Source: Ascochyta rabiei (Eukaryota > Ascomycota > Dothideomycetes > Pleosporales > Didymellaceae). From it: a stretch of DNA of 64,000 nucleotides. The notes beneath the pieces are model-generated. The model was given only the letters and a program-made list of their open reading frames with translations. It searched no databases and was not told where the DNA came from. Shown here piece by piece: positions 32,180-42,027 of this stretch. Numbering within the stretch: position 1 is the first letter of the stretch; every line of letters begins with the position of its first letter. The stretch spans positions 496,001 to 560,000 of the forward strand of contig NC_082424.1 in the NCBI RefSeq assembly GCF_004011695.2, in the 5' to 3' direction. The translations under genes and the position numbers were made by a program.

Positions 32180-33174
32180 ATGTGGCTGTTGCTGTTGATG
32201 TGGCTGTGGCTGTGGCTGTGCTGCGGGCTTGGGTGTCGAGGCGTACAGAGACAGGATCGACTGCTTGAGGTCTGGTCTCGACGGGGCAGCGGAGGCACCT
32301 GCTGGACCGGTGCTGGATGGCCTCGCTGGCGGTGCCGAGCTGCCTCCCAGAAAGTCCAAGCCCAGCAGCGAGTCGCCAGCCTTGGTTTGTTTGGGAGGGG
32401 CGGCCTCTGCCTTTGGTGGTGGTGCCCTTGTTGCCGCTGGCGGCCCAGTGCTCGATCGTGGAGGGGCCGGTGTGGCGTCGCCGAAGAGGTCGATCGCCGG
32501 GGCCGGCTTCGCGTGCGGAGGAGGCGGTGGTCGCGAGGCTGCGGCGTTGCCAGCCAGACGTTGCGAGGCCGATCGTTCAACCTGGATCTTCTCCTGCACC
32601 TTGGACAGCGGCTAGAGAGGGTCGTCAGTAGTTGCGCTTTGTTGTACTTGGTCTGTACGGACCAGATCGTCGTCGTCGTCGTCGTCGCCCAATTGCGATG
32701 GATCTGGCATGGGCCCGTCCATGACCCAGCGCTTGGACTCGTACTTTGTGCGGATGAAGTTCTCGATCTTGGCCTCCGAAGGCACATGGCCGGGTGCCAG
32801 CTTGGCTTCCCAGTACTTGTTCGCCCGGGCGTTGCCCCACCTCAGCACGCTCTGCAGCTGCTCATCCGTCCAGGTGTCGAGGTCGACCGACTTGACCTTG
32901 GAGATGTGGGTGCCCATGCCGCGGTGAATGCCTGAGCAGCGGATGCATATGAAGACACCGAGGTTCCAGCTGGCCCATCGTGGGTCTGTGCAGTCGTCAG
33001 TCTGTGTGTGGGAGGCGGGAGGCGGGAGGCGGGAGGCTGCACAAGGCCGGAGGGCATACGCTTGTTCCTCTTGCAGTCGGAGCATGTCTTGTTGCCTTGG
33101 AGCTTGACGAGGTTCTTGAGTGTTGCGCGGTTCTGCTCAGCGCGATCAGCGGCGGGATTGGGCCGCCGCGACAT
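31346..33174 (-). CDS. Arf GTPase-activating protein (SMAP/Age2-like) with polyQ and Ala/Pro-rich tail
   Basis: Stimulates GTP hydrolysis on Arf in vesicle traffic. Exons 33174-33060, 32985-32663 and 32611-31346 give 567 residues. The ArfGAP zinc finger spans the first splice: C-S-D-C-K-R-N-K-H, then P-R-W-A-S-W-N-L-G-V-F and C-I-R-C, followed by G-I-H-R-G-M-G-T-H-I (arginine finger) and V-K-S-V-D-L-D-T-W. An acidic D7 run ends exon 2. The second intron (51 bp) uses donor GTCCGT and is chosen because L-P-L-S-K-V-Q-E-K-I then continues the family motif before E-R-S-A-S-Q-R; this splice is less certain. The tail (residues 165-567) is low-complexity: a Gln/His tract, then Ala/Pro/Ser, with F-G-G and D-L-F repeats that may bind clathrin or adaptors (inference). 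It ends D-L-F-S-N-V-W-E. Confidence 0.88.
32099..32222. repeat. CTG/CAG trinucleotide tract encoding polyglutamine
   Basis: GTTGCT-type trinucleotides interrupted by GATGTG. On the minus strand they encode Q runs of 4, 12 and 9 separated by P-H, inside the ArfGAP tail. Length variation here would alter the protein without frameshift. Confidence 0.9.
33010..33037 (+). repeat. (GGGAGGC)4 in ArfGAP intron 1
   Basis: Four tandem heptamers on the + strand within the 74-bp intron 32986-33059. The four GGG runs separated by short loops fit a G-quadruplex pattern on the template strand of the gene. Confidence 0.85.
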
Positions 33175-33743
33175 GGCGGGGGGTCGAGGTCGTGTGGGTG
33201 TGGGTGTGGGTGTGCGTGGTGAGCGTGCCGAGTCTGGATGCGTGGGCTTGCCACTGGCTGGCCTTTGCAGCTAACTGTACCGCTGGCGCAAGAGTTTGTG
33301 CCGAGGGACAGGTGGTGAGAGGGATGCTGTTGCGGACCTTGGCATCTGCCTGTTCGTGCCCGAAACCATTGACGTTTCCTGGCCTTGGCGAGGTGGTCGG
33401 TGACATCTCGCTATGATTGGCCATGTTCGATGTGGTTCACTTGACACTTGTGCAACGGGGCAGCTTGCAGCTTCCACTATACGCAAACACTTCATCATGC
33501 TAGGCAAAAGTCGGCCGGTGGGAGTGTGCTTCGTGTTGGTGCAGGGATCTACATGACGTCTAATCAAGGGCATGGTCTTGCGACGACCACCCTGGGTATC
33601 CTATCCTATTCTATCCTGCCCTATCCTATCCTATCCTATCCTGTCCTGTCCTATCCTGTCCTGTCCTATCCTGTCCTATCCTAACGGTTGTGTTGTACAA
33701 GTATACATGTTACAGACCAATCATCGCGCCGTCTACAAGTCAT
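33175..33743. other. Intergenic with simple repeats
   Basis: ArfGAP promoter and 3' flank of the next minus-strand gene. It starts with a GTGTGG-type G-rich repeat (about 33191-33218) immediately upstream of the ArfGAP ATG and ends with a CTATC pentamer array. No gene seen. Confidence 0.6.
33596..33682. repeat. (CCTAT/CCTGT)n pentanucleotide array
   Basis: About 17 imperfect copies of the pentamer CCTAT, many converted to CCTGT, about 60 bp downstream of the stop of the acidic coiled-coil gene. Confidence 0.9.
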
Positions 33744-33777
33744 TCACGCGGGACGAAACCGCCAGTCGTCCCAGTCT

Positions 33778-33831
<54 letters not shown>

Positions 33832-34487
33832 GCCTGCATTTGCACCGGTGATGTTTCGGCTGGGGCTGGGAGCTGTGCAGATTGACTTCGCAGCGCCTCT
33901 CGTTGATCGCGCAGCTTCTTGACTCTCTCGTCAAGTCCTTCCATTTCTTCAAACTCGTCTTCGAGTGCTCTGGCCGCCTCTTCCTTGTCAGCTTCCATGT
34001 CTTCCTCTGTCCTTGCGCGCTGTGCCATCTGCTCTTCTCGGGCTTGTGCGGCGAGCTCGGCTGCGGTCATTGGCGCGGCTTCTATCACGGCGCCTGATGC
34101 GAACGTGTGTCGTGGTGGTGGTGTTGGCTCCTTGTTCATCTCGGTAAGGAAGGCATCCAGCTCGGCCTCAGCCGAGGGGTCGAGTGGCGGAGGGGCGGAT
34201 TGGGAGGATTCCTGCAGCTGTGCTGCTGGTGCTGGCGGGGTCTGCTCGAGCGCTTCTGTGACCTCGTCAGGCTCAGCGCGGGCATCGAAGAAGCCAGCAG
34301 GCACACCGGCAGCCTGCTCGGTGCGAGACCTCTTCTTGTCCTCTGGGCCGTCCTCTGAGCCGTCCTCTGCAGCCTTTCTCTTTCTCGAGACGGGCGCGGG
34401 TGCGGGTGCTGGCGCCTGCTTCGGGGGCTTCCTGGCCTGTTCTCGTGCAGCTCTCTGCTGTCGCAGCAGTGTTCGTGCGTCCGCCAT
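33744..34487 (-). CDS. Acidic coiled-coil nuclear-type protein with poly-Asp tail
   Basis: Single exon, 247 residues. The N-terminus M-A-D-A-R-T-L-L-R-Q-Q-R-A-A-R resembles the start of ZNF830-like splicing-associated proteins, but the C2H2 finger expected next is absent. A Pro/Ala-rich and basic segment (S-R-K-R-K-A) follows instead. P-A-G-F-F-D-A matches the F-F-D element of that group. Residues about 110-215 form an Ala/Glu-rich coiled coil (L-D-E-R-V-K-K-L-R-D-Q). The protein ends in an uninterrupted poly-Asp run and D-W-D-D-W-R-F. Assignment to the ZNF830 group is tentative. The poly-Asp is a GTC microsatellite and may vary between strains. Confidence 0.7.
33778..33828. repeat. (GTC)n trinucleotide tract encoding poly-Asp
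   Basis: About 17 uninterrupted GTC (minus-strand GAC) triplets inside the coding sequence of the acidic coiled-coil gene. Confidence 0.9.
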
Positions 34488-34569
34488 GAGCCTGGGTTGG
34501 CCGCGTCGCAGATGTTTGCTATTGTCCAGGCCTGTTTCGTGCTGTTCGGTGCTGTCTGGTATGGGTTTG

Positions 34570-34645
34570 TTGTTGTCTGTTGTCTTTGTTGTCTGTTGTC
34601 TGTTGTCTGTTGTCTGTTGTCTGTTGTCTGTTGTCTGTTGTCTGT
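34570..34645. repeat. (GTCTGTT)n heptamer array
   Basis: About ten copies of GTCTGTT with one imperfect unit, about 80-160 bp upstream of the acidic coiled-coil ATG. Confidence 0.88.
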
Positions 34646-34828
34646 CGTCGTCTGCGTGATTTGGTGAATGTCTTTGTCGTCTGCGTGACTATTGCGCGTG
34701 CTCGCTGTCCAAGGCCAATGCGCGGAAATGACGCTGCCGGCCGAAGCTCGGGCTAACGTTAGTCAACGCTCAAGCATCTCCTCACAGGCTCACGCTCTCC
34801 ACCACACGACCCGCGCGACCCTCGCGAC

Positions 34829-34862
34829 CCTCATCCCCTCATCCCCTCATCCCCTCATCCCC
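34829..34862. repeat. (CTCATCCC)4 octamer array
   Basis: Four perfect octamers within the BYE1 upstream region. Confidence 0.88.
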
Positions 34863-35004
34863 TCCCCCCGCCACCACCCTCCATTGCCTCTCCCCTCCGC
34901 GCCCGCTGCAGCGCCCCCTCACTGACCCCCCCTCTGCGCCCCCTCACTTGGCGCGACGCGTCCAGGTACCGCGCGACGACGGCTTCGAGCCTGGTGGAGG
35001 TCTT

Positions 35005-35054
35005 GCACGGACTGCACGGACAGCACGGACAGCACGGACAGCACGGACAGCACG
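35005..35054. repeat. (CACGGACAG)n nonamer array
   Basis: About five copies of the nonamer CACGGACAG, the first slightly altered, about 250-300 bp upstream of the BYE1 ATG. Confidence 0.88.
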
Positions 35055-35298
35055 ACCTTGAGCCCGGCAGGCGCTCACCCCGTCGCGCCTCCAGTTTCCC
35101 CAGAAGGGCGGGAGCACTTGTTTGCGCTCGTCTCCCTAGCTAGACGCTCAGCCCAGAGCTCCGTTTGCCTGCGCATCTGCTTGCGCGACGGCCCGGGGCC
35201 CTCCATAGAGAGATTGTGAACCTGCTTGAGCCCATTCTTTACGCTGCTGCACCTGTCGTCGCGTCCCCATTAAGCCCGCTCCATCCGCGTCAGACACC

Positions 35299-37998
35299 AT
35301 GGCCGGTAAGCAAGATGCAGCGACACGCGACACGCCGAGGAGGCGGTTGCGCACCCCTCACGCCCTCCCAGCGCGCACAGCAGCTCCCACGCCTGACCCG
35401 GAAGCTAACCTGCCCTGCACAGACGAGACGCGCCGCTCTGGCCGTGCCAACAAGGGCCACCACAGGACAAGAGATGCGCTCGACGAGCCTGCCACCGCCC
35501 AGAAGCCAAAGGGCAAGGCGGCAAAGCCCGGCCGGAAGACAGCGACCCCGGCCGAGACCCCGACACAGTCCGTCGAGCCCGAAGCAGAGGAAGCAGAGGA
35601 CGAGGGAGAGGAAGAGGAGGAGGAAGAGACCATCTACCGCTGCGTCTGCGGCGTCCAGCGCGAGATTGGCGGCCGCGACATGATCTGCTGCGACAACTGC
35701 GACGCCTGGCAGCACAACATCTGCCTGAACCTGCCGCCAAGTGACATCTGGGGCGACAAGCCGTACTACTGCGAGCAGTGCAAGCCCCAGGACCACTCCG
35801 ACCTTCTCGCCGCCATCGAGCGTGGAGAGAAGCCGTGGGCGCGCAAGAAGGGCGCCAAGAGCAAGCCGCGAGCCAGCGACGTCAAGCCCGAATCCCACAC
35901 ACCACAGCCCAGCAGCGCTCCCAAGCCAGCTGCCTCCAAGCCGGCTGTCGACGCCACCCCCACCCCCACCCCCACCCCCAAGGAGAGCTCCAACGGCACC
36001 GCTCCACCAAAGGCATGTCATCCCCTCGCCCTGCCTGCCATCCACTTCCATGCTAACCACCACCGCCACCAGCCGGAAGAGACGCCGAAGAGCCAGCCCC
36101 AGTCTCCACTGGGCGAGAAGCGCCGCCGCGAGTCGATTGCGGACAAGGACTCCAAGACTAAGAAAAGACGCAAGTCGAGCCAGCACCAGGACAAGTCCGC
36201 CGCCAAGTCCGCAGACGTCGCCTCTCTGCCGGATAAGCAAAGGGCCATTGCCGAGAAGCTGCAAGAGACCATGGTGCCTTTGATTACCGAGGCCTCGAAC
36301 GCCAGAGGCTACAGCATCCCCGACGCCGAGACGGCGCAGTCGCTCGCTACACGCTTCGTCCTGCAAATCTGCCGCGCTGCCGTCGACCACCATGGCGAGC
36401 CGTCCGGCCCAGACTCGCCGTTTGCCCTTCGCCTACGCGCCATCATGTTCAACGTCAAGAAGAACGCCTTCCTCGTCGATCGCCTCCTGTCAGGCAGTCT
36501 GAAAGCGGACGAGCTAGCCACCATGGCCACGGAGGAGATGGCGAGCGAAGACAAGCAGCGGGAGTATGCTGCCATGAGGGAAGCTGCCGAGAAGCAGCTC
36601 ATCTTGACCGACGAGACTGCGCCCCGAATGCGCAAGACACACAAGGGAGACGAGCTGGTAGATGACGAGAACGCAAACGACAACACCGATTTCCACGCAC
36701 CGCAACTGAGGGAGCGAGAAACCGAGGACGAGGACCAAAGCACGCGCCCACGTTCTTCTGGCCGTGATGGTCCCTCTCAAACGCCAGTCGATGCAGCCCA
36801 TCCACTTCCCGTCGACACAGACAGTGCCCGACGACCCTCGACCAACTTCGACATCAACTCCGTCTTCGACAAGGTCCGATCGCCACAGAACAAGCAGCAA
36901 GCATTCATCCCTCGCAGGCAGAGTTCCATGCAGGAGAAGCCTCAACAGTCAGTCGACGACGCAGACGTGGATCGACTGCTCAAGGATGAAGACAACGACG
37001 TGGACATGTCTGGATACTCGACCGATCCCACGGTATGCTGGCAGGGCTCCGTTACCATGCAGTCCATGGAGCCGTTCGATGCCGTTGCTCGATTTGTGGC
37101 GGGTGGCGACTTCGGCCAAGTCGTGCCTTGGGAGAAGCTGCTCACCAAGCAAGTCTCCATTCAAGGCCGCATAGAAAACGCCAAGGGTGATGACTACATT
37201 CGCGGCATTGCGAGGTCTGAGAGTCACGAGGTGGCCATCCTCGCTGTTAGTCCTGTCACCTCGGAAGGACGATCGGTGTTCGACCACCTTTACGAGTACT
37301 TCCACTCCAGACAACGCTGGGGCGTTGTACCCATCGATGCAGGCAACGAGATCATGCGAGACCTCTACATCATCCCGATTGAAGCAGGCGGCAGCAACCT
37401 ACCACCGTTTATCGACATGCTCGAGCACTGCACCATCGAGACGCCGCGCAAAGAACACATGCTGCTGCTGACCCTCATCGCCAAACTCCCTGAAGTCAAG
37501 CCCCAGCTTCCTTCCACCGAACACTTCGAGCGCTACCCGGCTCAGGACGTCGCCATCAATCAGATTGCTCAGCCTGCACCACCAATGGTGGCCCAAAATG
37601 GTGTGCCAAACGGCCCCAGTCCGTCGCCAGTCACCATGACCAACCCTCACGCACCCCAATACTCACCCATGGCCGGAAACTTTCCGCCTGCACCCTACGG
37701 CAACCCGTACGCTACACCGCCTATGGCTACCGCTCCACCTCCACAGCCCCAGCCCGCCGCGAACGCCCCAGCGCACCACCGTATTCCTAAAGCGCTTGAG
37801 CTCCTAGGCCCGTACATTGACTCTCCTGTAGTCATCCAGATGCTCAACAGCTTCTCGCAGAACGAACAGGTTGCGCAAAGGCAGATGAGCAGTCTCAGAG
37901 ACATCTTCGACCAGGTTCCCGAGGCAAGAGAGAACATACAGGTGCTGACGCAGCATCTGGCGCAGAAGAGTGAGCTGCAGCAGCAACATGCATCGTAG
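35299..37998 (+). CDS. BYE1: Transcription factor Bye1 (PHD - TFIIS central - SPOC)
   Basis: Binds RNA polymerase II and H3K4me3 and modulates elongation. Exons 35299-35305, 35423-36012 and 36073-37998 give 840 residues. The first exon holds only ATG GCC G; removing the 117-bp GTAAGC...CACAG intron (branch GCTAAC) yields M-A-D-E-T-R-R-S-G-R-A. The second intron (36013-36072, 60 bp, branch ATGCTAACC) has a GC donor, AAG/GCATGT. Both introns are stop-free multiples of three, so the unspliced frame also reads through. Domains: PHD finger about 73-122 (C-V-C-G, C-C-D-N-C, W-Q-H-N-I-C, Y-C-E-Q-C), basic segment K-K-R-R-K, TFIIS central domain about 250-380, SPOC about 518-676 (C-W-Q-G-S-V onward). 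A Pro-rich region and a helical C-terminus close it. Confidence 0.92.
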   Translation: MAGKQDAATRDTPRRRLRTPHALPARTAAPTPDPEANLPCTDETRRSGRANKGHHRTRDALDEPATAQKPKGKAAKPGRKTATPAETPTQSVEPEAEEAEDEGEEEEEEETIYRCVCGVQREIGGRDMICCDNCDAWQHNICLNLPPSDIWGDKPYYCEQCKPQDHSDLLAAIERGEKPWARKKGAKSKPRASDVKPESHTPQPSSAPKPAASKPAVDATPTPTPTPKESSNGTAPPKACHPLALPAIHFHANHHRHQPEETPKSQPQSPLGEKRRRESIADKDSKTKKRRKSSQHQDKSAAKSADVASLPDKQRAIAEKLQETMVPLITEASNARGYSIPDAETAQSLATRFVLQICRAAVDHHGEPSGPDSPFALRLRAIMFNVKKNAFLVDRLLSGSLKADELATMATEEMASEDKQREYAAMREAAEKQLILTDETAPRMRKTHKGDELVDDENANDNTDFHAPQLRERETEDEDQSTRPRSSGRDGPSQTPVDAAHPLPVDTDSARRPSTNFDINSVFDKVRSPQNKQQAFIPRRQSSMQEKPQQSVDDADVDRLLKDEDNDVDMSGYSTDPTVCWQGSVTMQSMEPFDAVARFVAGGDFGQVVPWEKLLTKQVSIQGRIENAKGDDYIRGIARSESHEVAILAVSPVTSEGRSVFDHLYEYFHSRQRWGVVPIDAGNEIMRDLYIIPIEAGGSNLPPFIDMLEHCTIETPRKEHMLLLTLIAKLPEVKPQLPSTEHFERYPAQDVAINQIAQPAPPMVAQNGVPNGPSPSPVTMTNPHAPQYSPMAGNFPPAPYGNPYATPPMATAPPPQPQPAANAPAHHRIPKALELLGPYIDSPVVIQMLNSFSQNEQVAQRQMSSLRDIFDQVPEARENIQVLTQHLAQKSELQQQHAS

Positions 37999-39423
37999 AT
38001 GAGGCGTGGTAGCAGCGGGTGCGCGGTTGCTTCGAGCGAAAGACTGAGCGTTGCTTCAGTGACATGATCGACTGCTGTCGCGATGGATGGATTAAGCAGA
38101 GGGTGGTACTGTAGTTCGTTCTTGTGCTTTCTTGTCTTGATACCCCATGTGTGGAGCAGCGAGATGGGGGGTCGTGTGAGTTTTTGGATATCGAAATGTT
38201 ATTATTCCCGTACACTCCTTCCTCCCACCTCATCCTCTCCATCCTTCCCACGCAGCACCGTCTCCCTCCATCACATGCACAATCTCGACAAGTCGGTTTC
38301 CACAGCCCGCCAAGCTCGCTTGCCAGTCTCGGCCGCACCCAACGCCCGCCGCAATCCTTACCAAAACAGATGGCGTCTCTCCCTCGGTCCACCGTCAAAC
38401 AAAGTCCGGCCAGCCCCAAGCGGCTCCGCACTCCCTTATCTTGCAACCTCAACCCCCCCAGCCCTGCGTGCATCCCAGTCTCTCCCCAACCCTTTCTGAC
38501 TCGAACCCCTTCCCTTTCTCACTCGCCCATTGGACACGCCGACAGACGCGGGAACGCCTATGTTCAACACCGCTCCGAACTTGCCTCTTCCAATGCGTAT
38601 CGTGCGAGTATCTTGCCTTGGCTGCCCCGCTAGCGCTGCCCCGCTATCACCGGGTTTCCGCTTCCTTGCCTTTGAGCGCCGCCTCGTCAGATCCGCGTAG
38701 AGGTGCAGCATCGAAGGCGGTTCCCCCGGGGGGGGGCACGTAGCATAGCATATTCGTGAGTCGACAGACGGGGGTGGATGGGCGTGCTGCGAGCGTGCGT
38801 AACGGACGCATTCGATTAGCTAGCTAGCTAGCTCTGAAGAACAGAGATGGTGCGGGATTCGATGATGCGGGATTCGATGATGCGGGCTTCCACGTCCCTC
38901 ATCTGCGCTGCGCTGGTCGTGGATGCGTGCGGGTACCGTATCCGCGCTGCAATCGATGGAATGCAGGACCTGCCCGAAGGGGGTGCGCCGTCAGCCTCGT
39001 GTGCAAGGGTCGCGGGTAGGGTACCCGGTGTTGCACGATTCTCTTGGGGCTTGGGGTGGGTAGCATGTGCGATTCTCACGGTGCGAGGGGAGGTGGCACT
39101 GCGCGACTGGTCTCAGGAAGGCGTGTTAGATGAGCTGTTGTGTGAGGGGTTTCATATATTAATGCTGGCTTGTTCCGCAGTGCGATGTCATCTGTTGGGT
39201 GATGTAGTGTGCCTTGATTAAGTGCTTACAGGACCCCGTTGGCTGTTCTTTCTGTTGCGTTGGGTACGGGCCAGAACACGTCTATCCCAGCCACCCACCA
39301 CAGCAAGCAGACCAGGCCGGGGCTGCGCTCAAGGCCGCGATGCGATCCCGGTCCAGCCAAGATGGCAAGGCCAGGAATTCCAACTACTCGTGGCTCTGTG
39401 AAAATGCTCGGTCGTTGCAGAGC
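37999..39423. other. Intergenic, no gene recognised
   Basis: 1.4 kb between convergent genes. It contains a (TAGC)4 run at about 38817-38832 and a short imperfect 15-bp repeat (GATGATGCGGGATTC) near 38850-38890. Many frames overlap without family support. Confidence 0.5.
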
Positions 39424-41184
39424 TCACAAATGCATCCACGCTCTGACCAATCCGTTCATTCCCCTCTTCTCGCCCCATCTCTTCAGCATCGCCATCGCGT
39501 TGCTCGTCAATTCTTCCGTCGGTCCGAGTATGGCGACAACCACAACCGGCGTCACACTTCTGATGAAATCGAACCCTACAGTCTTTGTGCCCTCTAGATG
39601 CCCCGCTGTCCGCAGTATCAGATCTGCCGACCGCTCCGCCTGATGGAGGAGACTGGCAAGGGAAGCGCTCGATACTGGTGAAGAGGCTAGTAGTGTCGAC
39701 GGGCTGCGATCGAGGTCTTGGGTATTGAGCTTGTGGAGGAGGAGCGTGAGCGTCAACTGGACGGCTTCGAAGGTTACGACTGTGAGAGCGACAAAGCTGT
39801 CTGGTAGCACGACATCCGTCGATGTTCCCTCGAAGGCAGGTTTCACGCCGCTCACAGAAAGACTTGCCATGTCGGTTGCGACTGTATGCAGACCTGATGA
39901 CAGGGTGGTGAGGTAGGGGTATGCTGAAGCCCACTCGTCTAGGTCTTTGATAAGCTCCCTAGTTCGTCTCCGGCAGGGGTCCAGATCGACGTTTGGCGAG
40001 AAGGGCGAGTTGAAGAAAGTTTGTAGACTGCCTTTGATCTGACACAAGCTGATGCACTCGGGGATCATAAGCATGATGTCTGCCAGATCATGGTGCGCAT
40101 TGCGGGGCATATCGATAAAGGGGATTGTCATCCAGTCCGGGGAGGCGAAGACAGAGGGTTTGTTCAAGATGAGTGCCTTTTGTGCCTGGCGATATAAGTG
40201 GGTTTACTATCATGTTCAGGTGTCGACTCACATCAGAAACACGCATAGCCTTGAACATCGGCCACACGACGCCAGACTTGCAGTTCTCAGGCCCTCGCAT
40301 CTTGATGATCTCGCAAGCTGCAGCTACGTGATGCAGCACACTGTCGGAGGTTGTACCGGCATACACTTCGTACAGCCCTAGTATGATAGGCACTAAGATC
40401 TCCTCATCGTCTGGCATTCGATTCTGAACACCCAGTCGGGACAGCGACATCCTCTGTGCGTTGAGGGAGACTGTATACCATCGGTACGAGTCCACCAGAA
40501 TGGTGGGATCATGGTGTAGCTTGGCGAAAAAGGCCATGGAAGCTGCGCGTATGGACAGCTTCACAGCAGGCTTAGCTGCTTTGCTATGTATTACCGGCAG
40601 GTGGGTAAGCCATGGTATCTCGGGTGTGTGGGACCGAGTGTTCTGGTTCATTTCAACAAAATGAAGAAGGAAGGCTATGTCCAGCGCGTCACCTTGGATC
40701 TTAGACGGCTGATATAGTTGGGGTGCTCTGTACTGGTATCGTATTGTCGCAATGGCTTTCTCTGCTTCTGAGGGCAGTGCGTCGCCCTCTCTGGGCGCTG
40801 ATGACAAGGGGAAATTGTGAAGCGATGTTTCTGAACCAGAAGGCTCTGGTTTGGTCGTCAAGGCTGAGCGCCTCCTCGTAGACGGCGTCTGTGCCTGCGC
40901 ATCGTCTTCGCGTACGGGTACCACAAGGGCGGGTTTGGTCACGGTTTTCTTCTTCTTTGCTCTTGGCTTGGTGACTCGATCGGTCATGTCAATGATGACC
41001 GAGCCTATGATGGGACCGGAGCATTGCAGCCCCAAGCGTCGACATTGGTTACAGAACTCTGGCGTCTCATCGCACTATCGTATTGCTTTTAGCTCCCGGT
41101 CGATCTCCGCAGGGCTTGTGGCGTTACCTTGACACGACGCTCACGGCATTGGGTGCACGCTCTGCTCCGTTGAGCTTTGGGCAT
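39424..41184 (-). CDS. Zn2Cys6 fungal transcription regulator
   Basis: Exons 41184-41128, 41074-40232 and 40185-39424 (introns 53 and 46 bp) give 553 residues. The binuclear zinc cluster is split by the first intron: C-T-Q-C-R-E-R-R-V-K, then C-D-E-T-P-E-F-C-N-Q-C and C at the end of R-R-L-G-L-Q-C, giving the pattern C-x2-C-x6-C-x6-C-x2-C-x6-C. A basic linker follows (K-P-R-A-K-K-K-K). The middle region has the helical pattern of fungal regulators: L-D-I-A-F-L-L-H-F, and S-L-N-A-Q-R-M-S-L-S-R-L-G before E-E-I-L-V-P-I-I-L-G-L-Y-E. No metabolic cluster surrounds it, so its targets cannot be inferred. Without the short first exon the DNA-binding domain would be missed. Confidence 0.9.
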
Positions 41185-41715
41185 GAGTGAGTTGTTGGCA
41201 ATGTGTCACTGCACGTGGAAACGGTGGAGCGAGGAATGAAAGAGGGAATTCCAGCGACGCGGATGGGCCGACGGTGTTGAATGCAGGTGTCATCACAGCG
41301 CCCGCTAGCTGCCGCGCTCTAACGGGGGTGGGGATAGTCTGCTGGCAACGCCCCGACTGCTCCAGAACTGGCTGAAGTACTTTAACCAGGTTGTGAAACC
41401 GTCGAATGCAAGGCTCACACACGGAGAAGCTGTCACGAGACCTGCGATGGCGTGAACGGTGGCTTTTGGGTGGAGTTGGGGAGGTTTGCTGCCATGCAGG
41501 TGTCGCAGATCACCAACACGAGCTTGGCCGAGGTTCCGGCTGCATGTAGCCTGCAGGGTCAACCGAACAGGGGAGCAAGGAAGGGTGTCAGAACGCTGTT
41601 TGAAAAGTTGATAGACTGGATTGGGTTTTGACAGCGCGCTAAGATATTCAACAATGCTGATTGATGCATGCTCGTCGCCAACAACCGCTTCTTCCTCTGC
41701 GTAATCTGTGCTGTT
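41185..41715. other. Intergenic, regulator promoter
   Basis: 531 bp between tandem minus-strand genes. No gene or structured element recognised. Confidence 0.5.
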
Positions 41716-42027
41716 CTACAACTCGCCCTTCGCGCCCTTCTTCGCACCCTCCTGCTGCAGCTCCTTGATATGGCTGTCGTGGTCGTTGATCTTCTGCTTG
41801 TCCGCAGCAATGTTGCTCTCGCCTGAGCTGGCAAGGTCCTCGCGCCATCGGCCCTTGCCCTCCTTCTGCTCCTTCAGCTGCTCCTGCTTTTTCTGCTCGA
41901 GCTCTTCGGGTGAGCGGTTCCCGTCCTCCTTCAGCAGCATGCGCGGTGTTGTGGAGAGTGCGCGGCGTGTGATGGGAGAGAAGGAGATGATGGGCCGGAA
42001 AGCGGAGACAAGCGCGCGGGGTGCCAT
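41716..42027 (-). CDS. Small mitochondrial-type protein, conserved-looking, unnamed
   Basis: Single exon, 103 residues from the ATG at 42027. M-A-P-R-A-L-V-S-A-F-R-P is a mitochondrial presequence, with a likely processing site around R-R-A-L-S-T-T-P-R. The mature part is highly charged and helical (P-E-E-L-E-Q-K-K-Q-E-Q-L-K-E-Q). Then comes S-S-G-E-S-N-I-A-A-D-K, which I associate with a small family widespread in Ascomycota, and a final helix H-D-S-H-I-K-E-L-Q. The layout recalls F1-ATPase-inhibitor-like or stress proteins, but I do not assign a function. Confidence 0.8.
   Translation of the reverse strand: MAPRALVSAFRPIISFSPITRRALSTTPRMLLKEDGNRSPEELEQKKQEQLKEQKEGKGRWREDLASSGESNIAADKQKINDHDSHIKELQQEGAKKGAKGEL

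Larger units (their letters stand above)
34488..35298. other. Divergent promoter region with three short tandem arrays
   Basis: 811 bp between diverging starts at 34487 (-) and 35299 (+), carrying heptamer, octamer and nonamer arrays listed separately. No gene seen. Confidence 0.6.

Noticed and set aside
31612..32787. 391-codon minus-strand frame overlapping ArfGAP, Ser/Asn/His-rich
   Set aside because: Shifted frame of the low-complexity ArfGAP tail (CAG repeats read as S/N); no independent start or domain.
35290..36393. 367-codon minus-strand frame opposite BYE1
   Set aside because: Antisense shadow of the GC-rich BYE1 exons; the PHD and splice evidence support the + strand.
38490..38530. 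B-box-like GGTTCGAGTC on the minus strand
   Set aside because: No A-box or cloverleaf pairing upstream on that strand; chance match.
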